In this document: positions 6,664-15,300 of the stretch, one piece after another
How the letters are laid out: every line of letters begins with the position of its first letter
Position numbering within the stretch: position 1 is the first letter of the stretch
Source: CALXCT01 sp964422185
Lineage (GTDB): Bacteria > Bacillota > Clostridia > Oscillospirales > Oscillospiraceae
Length of the DNA stretch: 28,360 bases
Assembly: GCA_964422185.1 (NCBI GenBank)
Contig: CAYRAG010000022.1
Coordinates: 1-28,360, forward strand
Direction: 5' to 3'
Notes under the pieces: generated by a model
Database searches by the model: none
Told to the model about the DNA's origin: nothing
The model's input: only the letters and a program-made list of their open reading frames with translations
Position numbers and translations under genes: made by a program

Positions 6664-8538
6664 ATGATCTATCCAGACACCCCCCAGACCACGGACATCC
6701 CGGAAGAGGCGGCAGGCGGAACCGGCCCGGCCGGGGACAGCGCCGGCGCGGCGGAAGCGGTCTCCGGCCAGACGCCGGAGGGCGCGGATCCGGCGACGGA
6801 GGGCCCCGTCCAGCTGTCCGACATCCTGGTGGAGTCGGTCGGCGAATCGGATCCGCCCCCGGCCGATCCCGGAGAGCCGGCGCAGCCCGGCACACCGGGC
6901 AAAAAGCCGAAGAAAGTGAAGAAAAAGCACAAGGCCCGCAACCGGATCATCCTCATTGTCATCCTGGCGGCGGTGGCGGCTGTCGTTGCTTTTATTGTCT
7001 ACAAACTCGTGTTCGCGAAACCGGAGAGTGAGCTTCTGACGGATACCGCCATGATGGGCTCCATCACCAACACGGTGGAGGGGTACGGCTTCTCCAAAGC
7101 CCAGAAATCCGCCTCCATCACGCTGTCCACCGGCGGACTGGTGGAAGAGGTGTTCGTGAAAGAGGGCGACTTCGTGGAGGAGGGCACCCCGCTGTATACC
7201 ATCGACTCCTCCAGCGCGTACGAGGCGCTGGAAGAGGCGCAGAAGACGGTGTCCAACTACGAAAAGCAGCTTCAGGCCATTTACGACTCCTACAATGACC
7301 TGACGATCACCATCCCGTTCAGCGGCTGGCTGGATCTGCCGGACGAGGCGCAGCCTCTCCAGGTGGGAGACGCCGTGGCGGCGGGCGTGCCCCTGGCCAC
7401 CCTGGTGGACGACAGCAAAATGAAGCTGACGCTCTACTTCAACAACACCTACGAGGGCGATGTCTATGTGGGCCAGCAGGCTCTGGTCTCCATCCCCGTG
7501 TCCATGACCCAGGTCTCCGCCACCGTGGAGGAGGTAAACCGGGTTCGCTATGTCACCCCGGAGGGCACCGTCTGCTTCCAGGCCGTGCTGGTCATGGACA
7601 ACCCCGGCTCCCTGACGGCGGATATGGGCGCCACCGCGGTGCTCACCGGCTCCGGCGGCGAGGACATCTACGCCTACGACAGCGGCAAGCTGGCGTTCTA
7701 CCGCACCCAGGACATCACCCCCAAAGTCTCCGGCGAGGTGCTGGCGGTCAACAACCTGATGGACTACGCCATTGTGGACGCCGGGGACACCCTGCTGGAG
7801 ATCAGCGGCGAGGACAACGACGAACAGATCGCCACGCTGGAAAACCAGCTCTCCCTCGCCCAGGAGAACCTGGAAAAGGTGCAGGAAAACCTGGACAACT
7901 TCAACGCCGTGGCCCCCATGTCCGGCACCGTGCTCGCCTGCAGCCTGATCCCCGGCGAGGAGGTGGCGGAGAACACCACCGCCATCATCATCGCGGACAC
8001 CTCCGTCATGACAGTGGAGATTGAGGTGGACGAGCGGAACATCAACTATGTGAAGATGGGCATGAATGTGGATCTGACCGACTGGAACGGCAATTCCTTC
8101 ACGGGCACCGTCACGAGCATCAGCATGACCGGCAACACGGAGAACGGCGCCACCAGCTACCCCGTCACCATCAGCACGGACAACCCGGACGGCACCCTGA
8201 TGAGCAACATGTCCGTCAACTACAGCTTCACGGCAAGCCAGGTGGACAACGCACTGGTCATCCCCGTGCAGTCGGTGAAGAACATCAGCGACGCGGAAGG
8301 CAACGCCATCACCGTGGCGTTTGTGCAGAAAGACCGGCGCCCGGACAACGCGGTTGAGGTTCCCGAGGGAGTCACCGGCGTGCCCACGGAGAAAGAGGGC
8401 TTCTACGCCGTCCCGGTGGAGCTGGGCATCAATGATGTCTACAGTGTGCAGATTCTGTCCGGCCTGGAGGAGGGCGATGTGGTCTTTACCAGCTACATGA
8501 ACCCTGACGATATGATGAATATGGCGATGGTGGGATGA
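6664..8538 (+). CDS. MacA/HlyD-type membrane-fusion (adaptor) subunit of an ABC exporter
   Basis: This 624-residue adaptor connects a MacB-type ABC transporter to its substrate or the cell surface. A cytoplasmic tail of about 80 Pro/Glu/Gly-rich residues and a Lys-rich stretch (80-90) precede one membrane segment (about 95-116). The extracellular part carries biotinyl-lipoyl-like segments (SITLSTGGLVEEVFVKEGDF, later APMSGTVLACSLIPGEEV), coiled-coil stretches (EEAQKTVSNYEKQLQ; ENQLSLAQENLEKVQENL) and beta-barrel-like sequence towards the end. ATG 6664 is chosen for its AGGAGG site; the open frame runs further upstream through the promoter and is not coding there. The ATPase gene begins 15 bp downstream. 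The long tail is unusual for MacA-like proteins. The substrate cannot be read from the sequence. Confidence 0.9.
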   Translation: MIYPDTPQTTDIPEEAAGGTGPAGDSAGAAEAVSGQTPEGADPATEGPVQLSDILVESVGESDPPPADPGEPAQPGTPGKKPKKVKKKHKARNRIILIVILAAVAAVVAFIVYKLVFAKPESELLTDTAMMGSITNTVEGYGFSKAQKSASITLSTGGLVEEVFVKEGDFVEEGTPLYTIDSSSAYEALEEAQKTVSNYEKQLQAIYDSYNDLTITIPFSGWLDLPDEAQPLQVGDAVAAGVPLATLVDDSKMKLTLYFNNTYEGDVYVGQQALVSIPVSMTQVSATVEEVNRVRYVTPEGTVCFQAVLVMDNPGSLTADMGATAVLTGSGGEDIYAYDSGKLAFYRTQDITPKVSGEVLAVNNLMDYAIVDAGDTLLEISGEDNDEQIATLENQLSLAQENLEKVQENLDNFNAVAPMSGTVLACSLIPGEEVAENTTAIIIADTSVMTVEIEVDERNINYVKMGMNVDLTDWNGNSFTGTVTSISMTGNTENGATSYPVTISTDNPDGTLMSNMSVNYSFTASQVDNALVIPVQSVKNISDAEGNAITVAFVQKDRRPDNAVEVPEGVTGVPTEKEGFYAVPVELGINDVYSVQILSGLEEGDVVFTSYMNPDDMMNMAMVG

Positions 8539-8553
8539 GGGGAGCTGAGGCCG

Positions 8554-9249
8554 TTGCTCATTCGAATCCGGAATATCTATAAAATCTATAATGAGGGGCA
8601 GGAGAGCGAAGTCCGGGCCCTGAACGGCGTGTCCCTCGACATCGACCAGGGGGAGTTCGTTGCCATCGTGGGCGCCTCCGGCTCCGGCAAATCCACCCTG
8701 ATGAATGTCCTGGGCTGTCTGGACATCCCCACCTACGGCGAATACTGGCTCAACGGGGTCGATGTCACCGGCCTGTCCGATAAGGAGCTGGCCCGGATCC
8801 GCAACCGGGAGGTGGGCTTCGTCTTCCAGGGCTATAACCTGATCCAGGAGCTGACCGCGCTGGAGAATGTGACGCTGCCCCTGATCTACCAGGGGGTTCC
8901 CATCTCCCGGCGCGAGGATCAGGCCATGGAGGCGCTGGAGCGGGTGGGCATGGCGGATCGCGCCAGACACCGCCCGGCCCAGATGTCCGGCGGCCAGCAG
9001 CAGCGGGTGGCCATCGCCCGGGCCCTGGCCACCCACCCGTCCATCGTCATGGCGGACGAGCCCACCGGCGCCCTGGACTCCAAGACAGGCCAGCAGGTGC
9101 TGGAGCTGCTGCGGCAGATGTACCGGGAGGGCACCACCATCATCCTCATCACCCACGACAACAGCATCGCCGCCACCGCACGGCGGGTGGTGCACCTGTC
9201 CGACGGCAAAATCATCTCAGACGGACCGCAGGAGGTGGACTGGGAGTGA
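8554..9249 (+). CDS. MacB-type ABC transporter ATP-binding subunit
   Basis: This 231-residue ATPase energises the exporter formed with the permease downstream. Walker A GASGSGKS is at residues 40-47, the Q-loop in VFQGYN at about 92, signature MSGGQQQR at 144-151, Walker B VMADEPTGALD at 165-175 and switch His at 201. The set, including MNVLGCLD after Walker A, is typical of the MacB/LolD branch (antimicrobial-peptide, macrolide or lipoprotein export). The start is TTG at 8554 with GGGGAG/TGAGG before it; no ATG lies nearby in frame. Its stop overlaps the permease start (GTGA), so the two are translationally coupled. Confidence 0.95.
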   Translation: MLIRIRNIYKIYNEGQESEVRALNGVSLDIDQGEFVAIVGASGSGKSTLMNVLGCLDIPTYGEYWLNGVDVTGLSDKELARIRNREVGFVFQGYNLIQELTALENVTLPLIYQGVPISRREDQAMEALERVGMADRARHRPAQMSGGQQQRVAIARALATHPSIVMADEPTGALDSKTGQQVLELLRQMYREGTTIILITHDNSIAATARRVVHLSDGKIISDGPQEVDWE

Positions 9250-10451
9250 ATCTGATACAGGCGTTCAAGATGGCATTCAAGTCCGTCTCCTCCAATAAGA
9301 TGCGCTCGTTTCTGACCATGCTGGGCATCATCATCGGCGTGGCGTCCGTGGTCATCATGGTATCCGTCATCCAGGGCGGCAACCAGAAGAGCCTGGAGTA
9401 CTATGAGAGCCAGGGCACGAACCAGCTGACCGTGGAGGCCTACCGCTGGCAGGGCGGCGATATCTCCGAGGAGCTGTACAACTACTGCCTGGGCCTGAGC
9501 GATCTGGTGGCGGGCGTCACGCCCCAGCCCCAGATCTGGAGCGAGATGCGCGTCACCTACGGCTCCAAAACCATGTCCACCAATGACGACTGGCAAACCG
9601 CCGCCCAGGTCAAGCTGGGCAGCGACCAGTATGCGCTGTGCAACAACTACACCATCCAGTCCGGCCGGGATCTGTCTTTCCTGGATGTGGAGCGCTACAG
9701 CAATGTCTGCGTCCTGGGCGGCGGCGCGGCGGAGGCCCTGTTTGACTTCATCGACCCGGTGGGGCGGTATGTCAACATCAACGGAACCCCCTTTCTGGTG
9801 ATCGGCGTCTACGAAAAAAAGAATGTGAGCGGCTGGCCGGAGCTTGACAATCTGATCCTGCTGCCCTACACTCTGAACCGAACCATGAACGGCAACCAGC
9901 CCATCGAGAGCTACTCGGTCAAGGCGGTCTCCGCGTCCGCCGCGGACGAGGCGGCCATCCGCATCCAGGGCTATCTGTCCACCCTGATCCCCGAGGATTC
10001 CGGCTGGAGCTATGTGCAGAACACGAACCAGAACATCAACAGCATGGACGACTACCTGGTCATGCAGTCCCTGATCCTGGGCGGCATCGCCGGCATCTCC
10101 CTGCTGGTGGGCGGCATCGGCATCATGAACATCATGCTGGTCACCGTCACGGAGCGCACCCGGGAGATCGGCATCCGCAAGGCCATCGGCGCGGAGCGCA
10201 AGAGCATCATCGCGCAGTTCCTCATTGAGGCGGCGGTGCTGTGCGGCATCGGCGGGCTCATCGGCATCCTGATCGGCTATCTCGGCACCCTCATCGCCGC
10301 GAAGATCATCCTGGATATGATTCTGCTGCCGGGCAAGCTCATCACCATCGGGGCATTCCTGTTCTCCGTGGGTCTGGGCATCCTGTTCGGCATGTACCCT
10401 GCCGTCAAGGCCTCCGGTCTGCAGCCGGTGGAGGCGCTGCGGGCGGAATGA
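9246..10451 (+). CDS. MacB/FtsX-type ABC transporter permease
   Basis: This 401-residue membrane subunit has the MacB layout: one N-terminal membrane segment (about 21-43, MLGIIIGVASVVIMVSVI), a large extracytoplasmic MacB_PCD-like domain (about 45-270), then an FtsX domain with three membrane segments. The FtsX region contains the characteristic GGIGIMNIMLVTVTERTREI and GIRKAIGA stretches. Start is GTG at 9246, overlapping the ATPase stop by 4 bp. With the two upstream genes it forms a complete MacAB-like tripartite-type exporter lacking an outer-membrane partner, as expected in a Gram-positive. Confidence 0.95.
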   Translation: MNLIQAFKMAFKSVSSNKMRSFLTMLGIIIGVASVVIMVSVIQGGNQKSLEYYESQGTNQLTVEAYRWQGGDISEELYNYCLGLSDLVAGVTPQPQIWSEMRVTYGSKTMSTNDDWQTAAQVKLGSDQYALCNNYTIQSGRDLSFLDVERYSNVCVLGGGAAEALFDFIDPVGRYVNINGTPFLVIGVYEKKNVSGWPELDNLILLPYTLNRTMNGNQPIESYSVKAVSASAADEAAIRIQGYLSTLIPEDSGWSYVQNTNQNINSMDDYLVMQSLILGGIAGISLLVGGIGIMNIMLVTVTERTREIGIRKAIGAERKSIIAQFLIEAAVLCGIGGLIGILIGYLGTLIAAKIILDMILLPGKLITIGAFLFSVGLGILFGMYPAVKASGLQPVEALRAE

Positions 10452-10497
10452 GAGATCTGTTCCCGCAGTGCGCGGATCCCATGAGAGGAGAAAGAAT

Positions 10498-12744
10498 ATG
10501 AAAAAACCGGTTTCCCTGCTGCTGGCGGCGGTACTGGCCGTGAGCCTGCTCTCGGCGCCCGCCTACGCGGCCACGCCCGCCTTTTCCGATGTGTCCGACC
10601 AGGCCGTCAGCGCGAAGATAGACAGTCTGCGCATGCTGGGCGTCGTCACCGGCGATCCCAACGGGTCGTTCCGCCCCAACAGCACCCTGACCCGGGCGGA
10701 ATTCTGCGTCATGGCGGTCAACGCCATGGGCAACGGCGGCCAGGTGGCGCTGTACAGCACCAGAACCATCTTCCCGGATGTGCGATCCAGCCACTGGGCC
10801 AGAGGCTTTATCAACCTGGCCGCCTCCGGCGAGACCAGGATCATCGCGGGCACCACCTCCGGCCTGTTTGAGCCGGACTCCCCCGTCACCTACGGCCAGG
10901 CGGCCACCATCCTCGTGCGCATCCTGGGCTACACCGACGAGGACACCGGCATGCTGTGGCCGGACGGCTTCATCGCCCTGGCCAAACGCATCGGCCTGTC
11001 CGACGGCGTCACCGGTCTGGGCGGCTTTGACCCCATCACCCGGGCCCAGGCGGCCGTCCTGTTCAGCAACCTGCTGACCACCGAGACAAAAGAGGGCGGC
11101 GTCTACGCGGCGAAGCTGGGCGACCGTGTGGCAGAGGACGCGGTCATCCTGGCCCTGGATGTGGCCGGCGACGACGGCCAGACGGACTCCATCCGCACCT
11201 CGGACGGCACCTATGAGCCGTACAACGGCATCGCGCCCCAGTCCATTCTGGGCAAGCGGGGGGATCTGGTCTTTAAAAACGGCAAGCTGCTCACCATCCT
11301 GCCGGATCGCACCACCCAGAAGACGGTGGTGGTCTCCGAGGCGGACGCCGGCTACCTGGTGGACAGCGCCGGCACCCGGTACACCATCCCCCCGGACACC
11401 GCGGCCTACGACAGCGAGGGCACCGGCGTCTACGGCGAAAAATTCGTGAACCTGGGCACCGGCAGCATGGCAACCCTCTACCTGGACGGCGGCAGAGTCA
11501 CCGGCGTGTACCTGTTCACCGGCACCGCCACCGACGCCGTGGTGGTCATGGGCACCCCCACCGCCGCCACTTTCACCCGCCTGACCAACGGCGCCACGAA
11601 CTACAAAATCTACAAAAACGGCCAGGAGATCCAGATGAAGGATATCCAGCCGTACGATGTGGCCACCTACGAGAGCGGCGTGCTGCGCATCTCCGATCTG
11701 AGGATCACCGTCCTCTACGAGAACGCGTACCCCAACGAATCCTATCCCACCAGGATCACAGCTTTCGGTCATGAGTTCAAGGTGCTCAACAGCGCCGCGG
11801 ACAGCGCTTCCCGGTATCAAATCGGCAGCACGGTCACGCTGCTGCTCACCGCGGACGGCTCCGTCGCCGGGGTGGAGAGTCCCACTGTCGTGCGCAGCAA
11901 CGCCGTCGGCTTTGTCACCGAGGGCGCCGGCAACCACGCGAAAGTGCAGCTGCTGGGCGGCAATCTCGTCATCGAGGCGGACACGGAGAACGATGTCGAT
12001 GATCTGGTGGGCCAGCTGGTCAATGTCTCCTCTCACACCCTCGGAAAAATCACTCTTAATCCCATCACCGGCAAGGACGCCTCCGGCGACTTCCAGATCC
12101 CCGCGCTGAAGCTGGGCAACACGCCGGTCAGCGCCAGTGTGGTGCTGTACGAGCGGGTGGGAGACAGCGGCGCCCTCACCCAGGTCAGCATGGAGGATCT
12201 GGCCGGGGTCGACCTGATCCCCTCCTCCCAAATCGCATACTGCCACCTCAACTCCAACCGCCAGGTGGATATTATCGTGCTCAACGATGTCACCGGCAAC
12301 GCCTACGAGTACGGCATCCTGTACGCCGGCGTCAGAACAGAGCCCTCCGTGTTTGGCGACATTACCAACCACACGGCGGTGGTGAGAAACAAGGCGCACC
12401 CGAACGCGGATCCGGGCGCGGCGGATGCCTACCTGTGCGCCCGGCAGTTCGAGAGCGGCCAGCCGGGCGGCCTGGTCGCCAATCAGGAGGGCACCAAGGT
12501 CATTGGTCTGGTCTCCCTCACGGAGATCAGGAATGTCTCCCGCTCCGACTTCTTCACGGAGAACGGCATCACCTACCTGTCCGCCAACGGCACGAACTTC
12601 CGGGTGGCGGAGAATGTCCAGTGCCTGAACAAACGCGCCAACAGCTGGTTTAACACGCTGGACGAGGCCCGGGCGTTCTCCAGCGAGCTGTCCGCCTACT
12701 ACGATCCCTACGGCAAGACCGTCCGGGTCGTCATCGGCTACTGA
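10498..12744 (+). CDS. Secreted S-layer-homology (SLH) domain protein
   Basis: This 748-residue exported protein starts with a signal peptide (KK, hydrophobic core, cleavage after AYA at residue 24). Three SLH-like repeats follow within about residues 28-205: FSDVSDQAVSAKIDSLRMLG, then FPDVRSSHWARGFINLAASG and a degenerate third ending ITRAQAAVLFSNLL. SLH repeats bind pyruvylated secondary wall polymers, holding the protein on the surface. The remaining ~540 residues are beta-rich (many Val/Thr/Asp/Gly) and match no family I recognise. ATG 10498 is preferred (GAGAGGAG upstream; signal peptide begins there). It lies 46 bp after the permease, with no terminator between, suggesting co-transcription with the exporter. 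Confidence 0.88.
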   Translation: MKKPVSLLLAAVLAVSLLSAPAYAATPAFSDVSDQAVSAKIDSLRMLGVVTGDPNGSFRPNSTLTRAEFCVMAVNAMGNGGQVALYSTRTIFPDVRSSHWARGFINLAASGETRIIAGTTSGLFEPDSPVTYGQAATILVRILGYTDEDTGMLWPDGFIALAKRIGLSDGVTGLGGFDPITRAQAAVLFSNLLTTETKEGGVYAAKLGDRVAEDAVILALDVAGDDGQTDSIRTSDGTYEPYNGIAPQSILGKRGDLVFKNGKLLTILPDRTTQKTVVVSEADAGYLVDSAGTRYTIPPDTAAYDSEGTGVYGEKFVNLGTGSMATLYLDGGRVTGVYLFTGTATDAVVVMGTPTAATFTRLTNGATNYKIYKNGQEIQMKDIQPYDVATYESGVLRISDLRITVLYENAYPNESYPTRITAFGHEFKVLNSAADSASRYQIGSTVTLLLTADGSVAGVESPTVVRSNAVGFVTEGAGNHAKVQLLGGNLVIEADTENDVDDLVGQLVNVSSHTLGKITLNPITGKDASGDFQIPALKLGNTPVSASVVLYERVGDSGALTQVSMEDLAGVDLIPSSQIAYCHLNSNRQVDIIVLNDVTGNAYEYGILYAGVRTEPSVFGDITNHTAVVRNKAHPNADPGAADAYLCARQFESGQPGGLVANQEGTKVIGLVSLTEIRNVSRSDFFTENGITYLSANGTNFRVAENVQCLNKRANSWFNTLDEARAFSSELSAYYDPYGKTVRVVIGY

Positions 12745-12757
12745 CGCGGAACAGCAG

Positions 12758-13441
12758 ATGAGCCAGATGAGAGAAATTGAGAGCAGCTGCGCGGAATGCC
12801 CGTTCCGCGGCGATGAGCGTGCGTGCCGGACAGTGGACGGCCGCGCCCCGGAAACCGGGTGCGCCACCAGGCTGTGCCCTGAGGCGGTAGAGCAGGCGCT
12901 GTCTGAATACCGGAGCGACGATGACCTGATGACATTCGCCCGGAACGCCAGTCTGCAGGAGGCGTCGTGCTACGAGCCCGCGCCCAACGACCCGGACAGC
13001 CGCGTGGCGGTGAAGCCCCGCATTCAGGAGGTCATGGAGTTCTGCCAGCGGCAGGGCTACCACCGGCTGGGCCTGGCGTTCTGCCTGGGTCTGCGCAATG
13101 AGGCCGCCGCCCTGGCGCGCATCTTTGAGAACCACGGTTTTGATCTGATCTCCGCCGTGTGCAAGGTCGGGTGCGTGGACAAGAGCTTTCTGGGCATCTC
13201 CGATGACGAAAAAATCCGTCCCGGCCACGAGTCCATGTGCAACCCCATCGCCCAGGCCAACATCCTCAACGAGGCCGGCACGCAGTTCAACCTGGTTCTG
13301 GGCCTTTGTGTGGGCCACGACTCCATGTTCTTCCGGTACTCGAAAGCGCCGGTCACGGTCATCGCGGTGAAAGACCGCGTGCTGGGCCACAACCCCCTGG
13401 CGGCGCTGTACAGCAGCTACTATGACTACCTGAAGAAGTAG
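12758..13441 (+). CDS. DUF1847 cysteine-rich protein
   Basis: This 227-residue cytoplasmic protein resembles DUF1847. An N-terminal Cys cluster (C11, C14, C23, C35, C40) probably binds metal. A C-terminal domain contains conserved-looking Cys/His segments (CKVGCVDKS, MCNPIAQANILNEAGTQFNL, GLCVGHDSMF). The biochemical role of the family is unknown. ATG at 12758 is used; ATG at 12767 would also be possible, and the ribosome site (GCGGAACAG) is weak. It begins 13 bp after the SLH gene and is the last gene before the terminator at 13477, so it probably shares the exporter transcript. Confidence 0.85.
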   Translation: MSQMREIESSCAECPFRGDERACRTVDGRAPETGCATRLCPEAVEQALSEYRSDDDLMTFARNASLQEASCYEPAPNDPDSRVAVKPRIQEVMEFCQRQGYHRLGLAFCLGLRNEAAALARIFENHGFDLISAVCKVGCVDKSFLGISDDEKIRPGHESMCNPIAQANILNEAGTQFNLVLGLCVGHDSMFFRYSKAPVTVIAVKDRVLGHNPLAALYSSYYDYLKK

Positions 13442-13476
13442 CGGCGCCGGCCGGATCAATCCCATCGCGAAACACC

Positions 13477-13520
13477 GCACCGCCTCCGGGAACCTCTCCC
13501 GGGGGCGGTGCTTTTCTGTC
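13477..13520 (+). terminator. Rho-independent terminator ending the efflux/SLH/DUF1847 operon
   Basis: A 15-bp stem (13477-13491 with 13497-13511, one G-U pair) with a 5-base loop is followed by TTTTCTGTCTGTCT. There is no T-run on the other strand, so it serves the plus-strand genes. Confidence 0.92.
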
Positions 13521-13575
13521 TGTCTCTGTTGTGGACTGTGCCTGCCGGCGGCGCCCTCCCGGAGTGCGGCGCGGG

Positions 13576-15018
13576 TCAGGCCAGCTCCACCAGCTCCCGG
13601 CGCGTCTTATACCAGGCTGTCCGGGCCACCCTGTCTTTCTCCAGGTAGCCCTGCGCCACCAGATTCCCCAGGATCTCCCTGCGCAGAAAGGTGGAGTCGC
13701 TGAGCCCCAAGTGCCCGGCGATGTCAGACACCCTGCGGGCACGGTCATAGCAGTAGGACAGCACCTGTTCATCGTGTCTCGTTCCATTCGCCACCGGCAC
13801 AAAACGGATTGCCGGGCATTCGCCCTCTCTCACGCCCTCCGGGAAAGTCAGATCCGGCAGCACCAGGGTGAAGTGGTCTGAGGAGACGGACAGATACGGC
13901 CTGTGGGCCGTGTCCGCTTTCGCGTACGCCTCCGCGATGCCGCCAAAGCCGGCGCCGTCCGCGCCCGGCAGGCCGCAGCAGGCGAGAACCGCCGTGATCA
14001 GTTTATTTCTCCCCTCCGGAACGATGCCGGCGAGATCCCGGGTTTTCCCGGGCCGCTCCCCGCGGCGGAGCGCACCGGGGGCGGTGATCTCCAGTCTGTC
14101 CCGGAACAGCTCCACCCGAACCGGCTCCCCGTCCAGGAAGTAATCCCGGTGCGCGGCCGCCAGGACAATTCCCTCAAAGAGCGAGCGCGGCGGGTACGCG
14201 TCAATCGTCTCATGGAAATCTGCCCGTTTGATGATCGTCCGGTTCATCCGCTGCGCCACAAACTCTACGGCGCTCCGGATCGTGGAGAGCAGATTCCCGT
14301 CATAGCGGCGCACGGCCACCGGCGGGCCGGACTCCCGGTGAAAGCCGGAGCAGGAAGTGCACAGAACCTCCGTTCTACCCCCGCGGTAGCCGTCCGCAAA
14401 CAGGGCCGCGCCGTTTGCCAGGATCCCGTCCCCGTCATAGAATCCCATGGAGCGCAGCGTTTCGTCCTCCAGCTGCCGGTCCCCGTGGTACTCCGCGTAG
14501 CACGCCCGCAGCGCGGTAAACTCCTGCGGCAGATACGGCACGCCGGACGGCAGGGTGTCAAAGGGGGTATCCCTGCTGCGCAGGCTCATGTCCCGGATCT
14601 CCTCCCAGGTGGCGCCGCCGGTGAAACCGTCCCGGCGCACAACGATCGCGGACAGGTCATGCCAGTTCAGGATGACCGGCTTCACGGCGGACTCCTCCAC
14701 CCGGATTCGGAGGACAAACCGCTCGCTCCCCTGTTCCCGGTACCGCAGAAACGAGATCTCCGTCCGCGGCTCCGGCGCCAGGTGCGCCCGGATCTGCTCG
14801 CTGAGACAGCTCCGCTCCCTGTCCGCGCTGACGCGGTCATAGCCCGTCAGGCGGCCGGTCTCCTCCTCCGCGCCGAGATAGAAGTCACCGCCGGCAGCGT
14901 TGGCAAGGCCGGCGATTGTCTTCAGCCAGCCGATCCCGTCCTCCCTGTCCAGGCGGGCAGTCCATGCGGACGATCTCCCATCCAGCCGGCCAACGCCGGG
15001 CAGTTCCTCCAGGTACAT
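13576..15018 (-). CDS. AlbA_2/Schlafen-type putative ATP- and DNA-binding protein
   Basis: This 480-residue protein has the layout of the 'putative DNA-binding domain' (AlbA_2, divergent AAA_4) regulators. An N-terminal AlbA_2-like domain includes LKTIAGLANAAGGDFYLGAE, and GATWEEIRDM follows after the domain. The middle carries SLFEGIVLAAAHRDYFLDGE and VRVELFRDRLEITAPGALRR, typical of the GHKL-like ATPase-related half. A C-terminal winged-helix region (VSDIAGHLGLSDSTFLRREI) follows. ATG 15018 is preceded by GGAGGT at ideal spacing, so the gene is complete even though the open frame runs on through the 100-N gap. Its promoter probably lies in the gap. Targets cannot be predicted. Confidence 0.85.
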   Translation of the reverse strand: MYLEELPGVGRLDGRSSAWTARLDREDGIGWLKTIAGLANAAGGDFYLGAEEETGRLTGYDRVSADRERSCLSEQIRAHLAPEPRTEISFLRYREQGSERFVLRIRVEESAVKPVILNWHDLSAIVVRRDGFTGGATWEEIRDMSLRSRDTPFDTLPSGVPYLPQEFTALRACYAEYHGDRQLEDETLRSMGFYDGDGILANGAALFADGYRGGRTEVLCTSCSGFHRESGPPVAVRRYDGNLLSTIRSAVEFVAQRMNRTIIKRADFHETIDAYPPRSLFEGIVLAAAHRDYFLDGEPVRVELFRDRLEITAPGALRRGERPGKTRDLAGIVPEGRNKLITAVLACCGLPGADGAGFGGIAEAYAKADTAHRPYLSVSSDHFTLVLPDLTFPEGVREGECPAIRFVPVANGTRHDEQVLSYCYDRARRVSDIAGHLGLSDSTFLRREILGNLVAQGYLEKDRVARTAWYKTRRELVELA

Positions 15019-15051
15019 CTCACCACCTCCTGGATATCCTGTTGAAGTGCT

Positions 15052-15151
15052 NNNNNNNNNNNNNNNNNNNNNNNNNNNNNNNNNNNNNNNNNNNNNNNNN
15101 NNNNNNNNNNNNNNNNNNNNNNNNNNNNNNNNNNNNNNNNNNNNNNNNNNN
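15052..15151. other. Assembly gap (100 N)
   Basis: Exactly 100 N, the usual placeholder for a gap of unknown size. The adjacent AlbA_2 gene is complete at 15018; its promoter is presumably hidden here. Confidence 0.99.
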
Positions 15152-15230
15152 GCAGGTTCCGGTTTACTTTCCGGCTCCCGCCTGGTGATTATATAAACAT
15201 GAGATATATACTGCATCGCCTGTCATGCAG

Positions 15231-15281
15231 ACACGCCGCAAACCTCCAGTACCACGGGGGTCTGCGGCGTGTTTTGCTTTT
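15231..15281 (+). terminator. Hairpin with T-run (plus-strand terminator)
   Basis: ACACGCCGCA (15231-15240) pairs with TGCGGCGTGT (15263-15272), extended by an inner CC/GG-rich stem, and is followed by TTTTGCTTTT. The T-run is on the plus strand only, yet both neighbouring genes are minus-strand, so it probably ends a plus-strand transcript from inside the preceding gap. Partial service to the minus-strand SWIM gene (ends 15301) cannot be excluded. Confidence 0.65.
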
Positions 15282-15300
15282 ATGGATTGTGAAATCCGGC

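Noticed and set aside
6574..9195. Minus-strand open frame of 873 codons
   Set aside because: It is the shadow of the MacA/MacB genes, His/Gly/Val-rich with no recognisable domain.
10405..12867. Minus-strand open frame of 820 codons
   Set aside because: It is antisense to the SLH gene, which has a signal peptide and SLH repeats.
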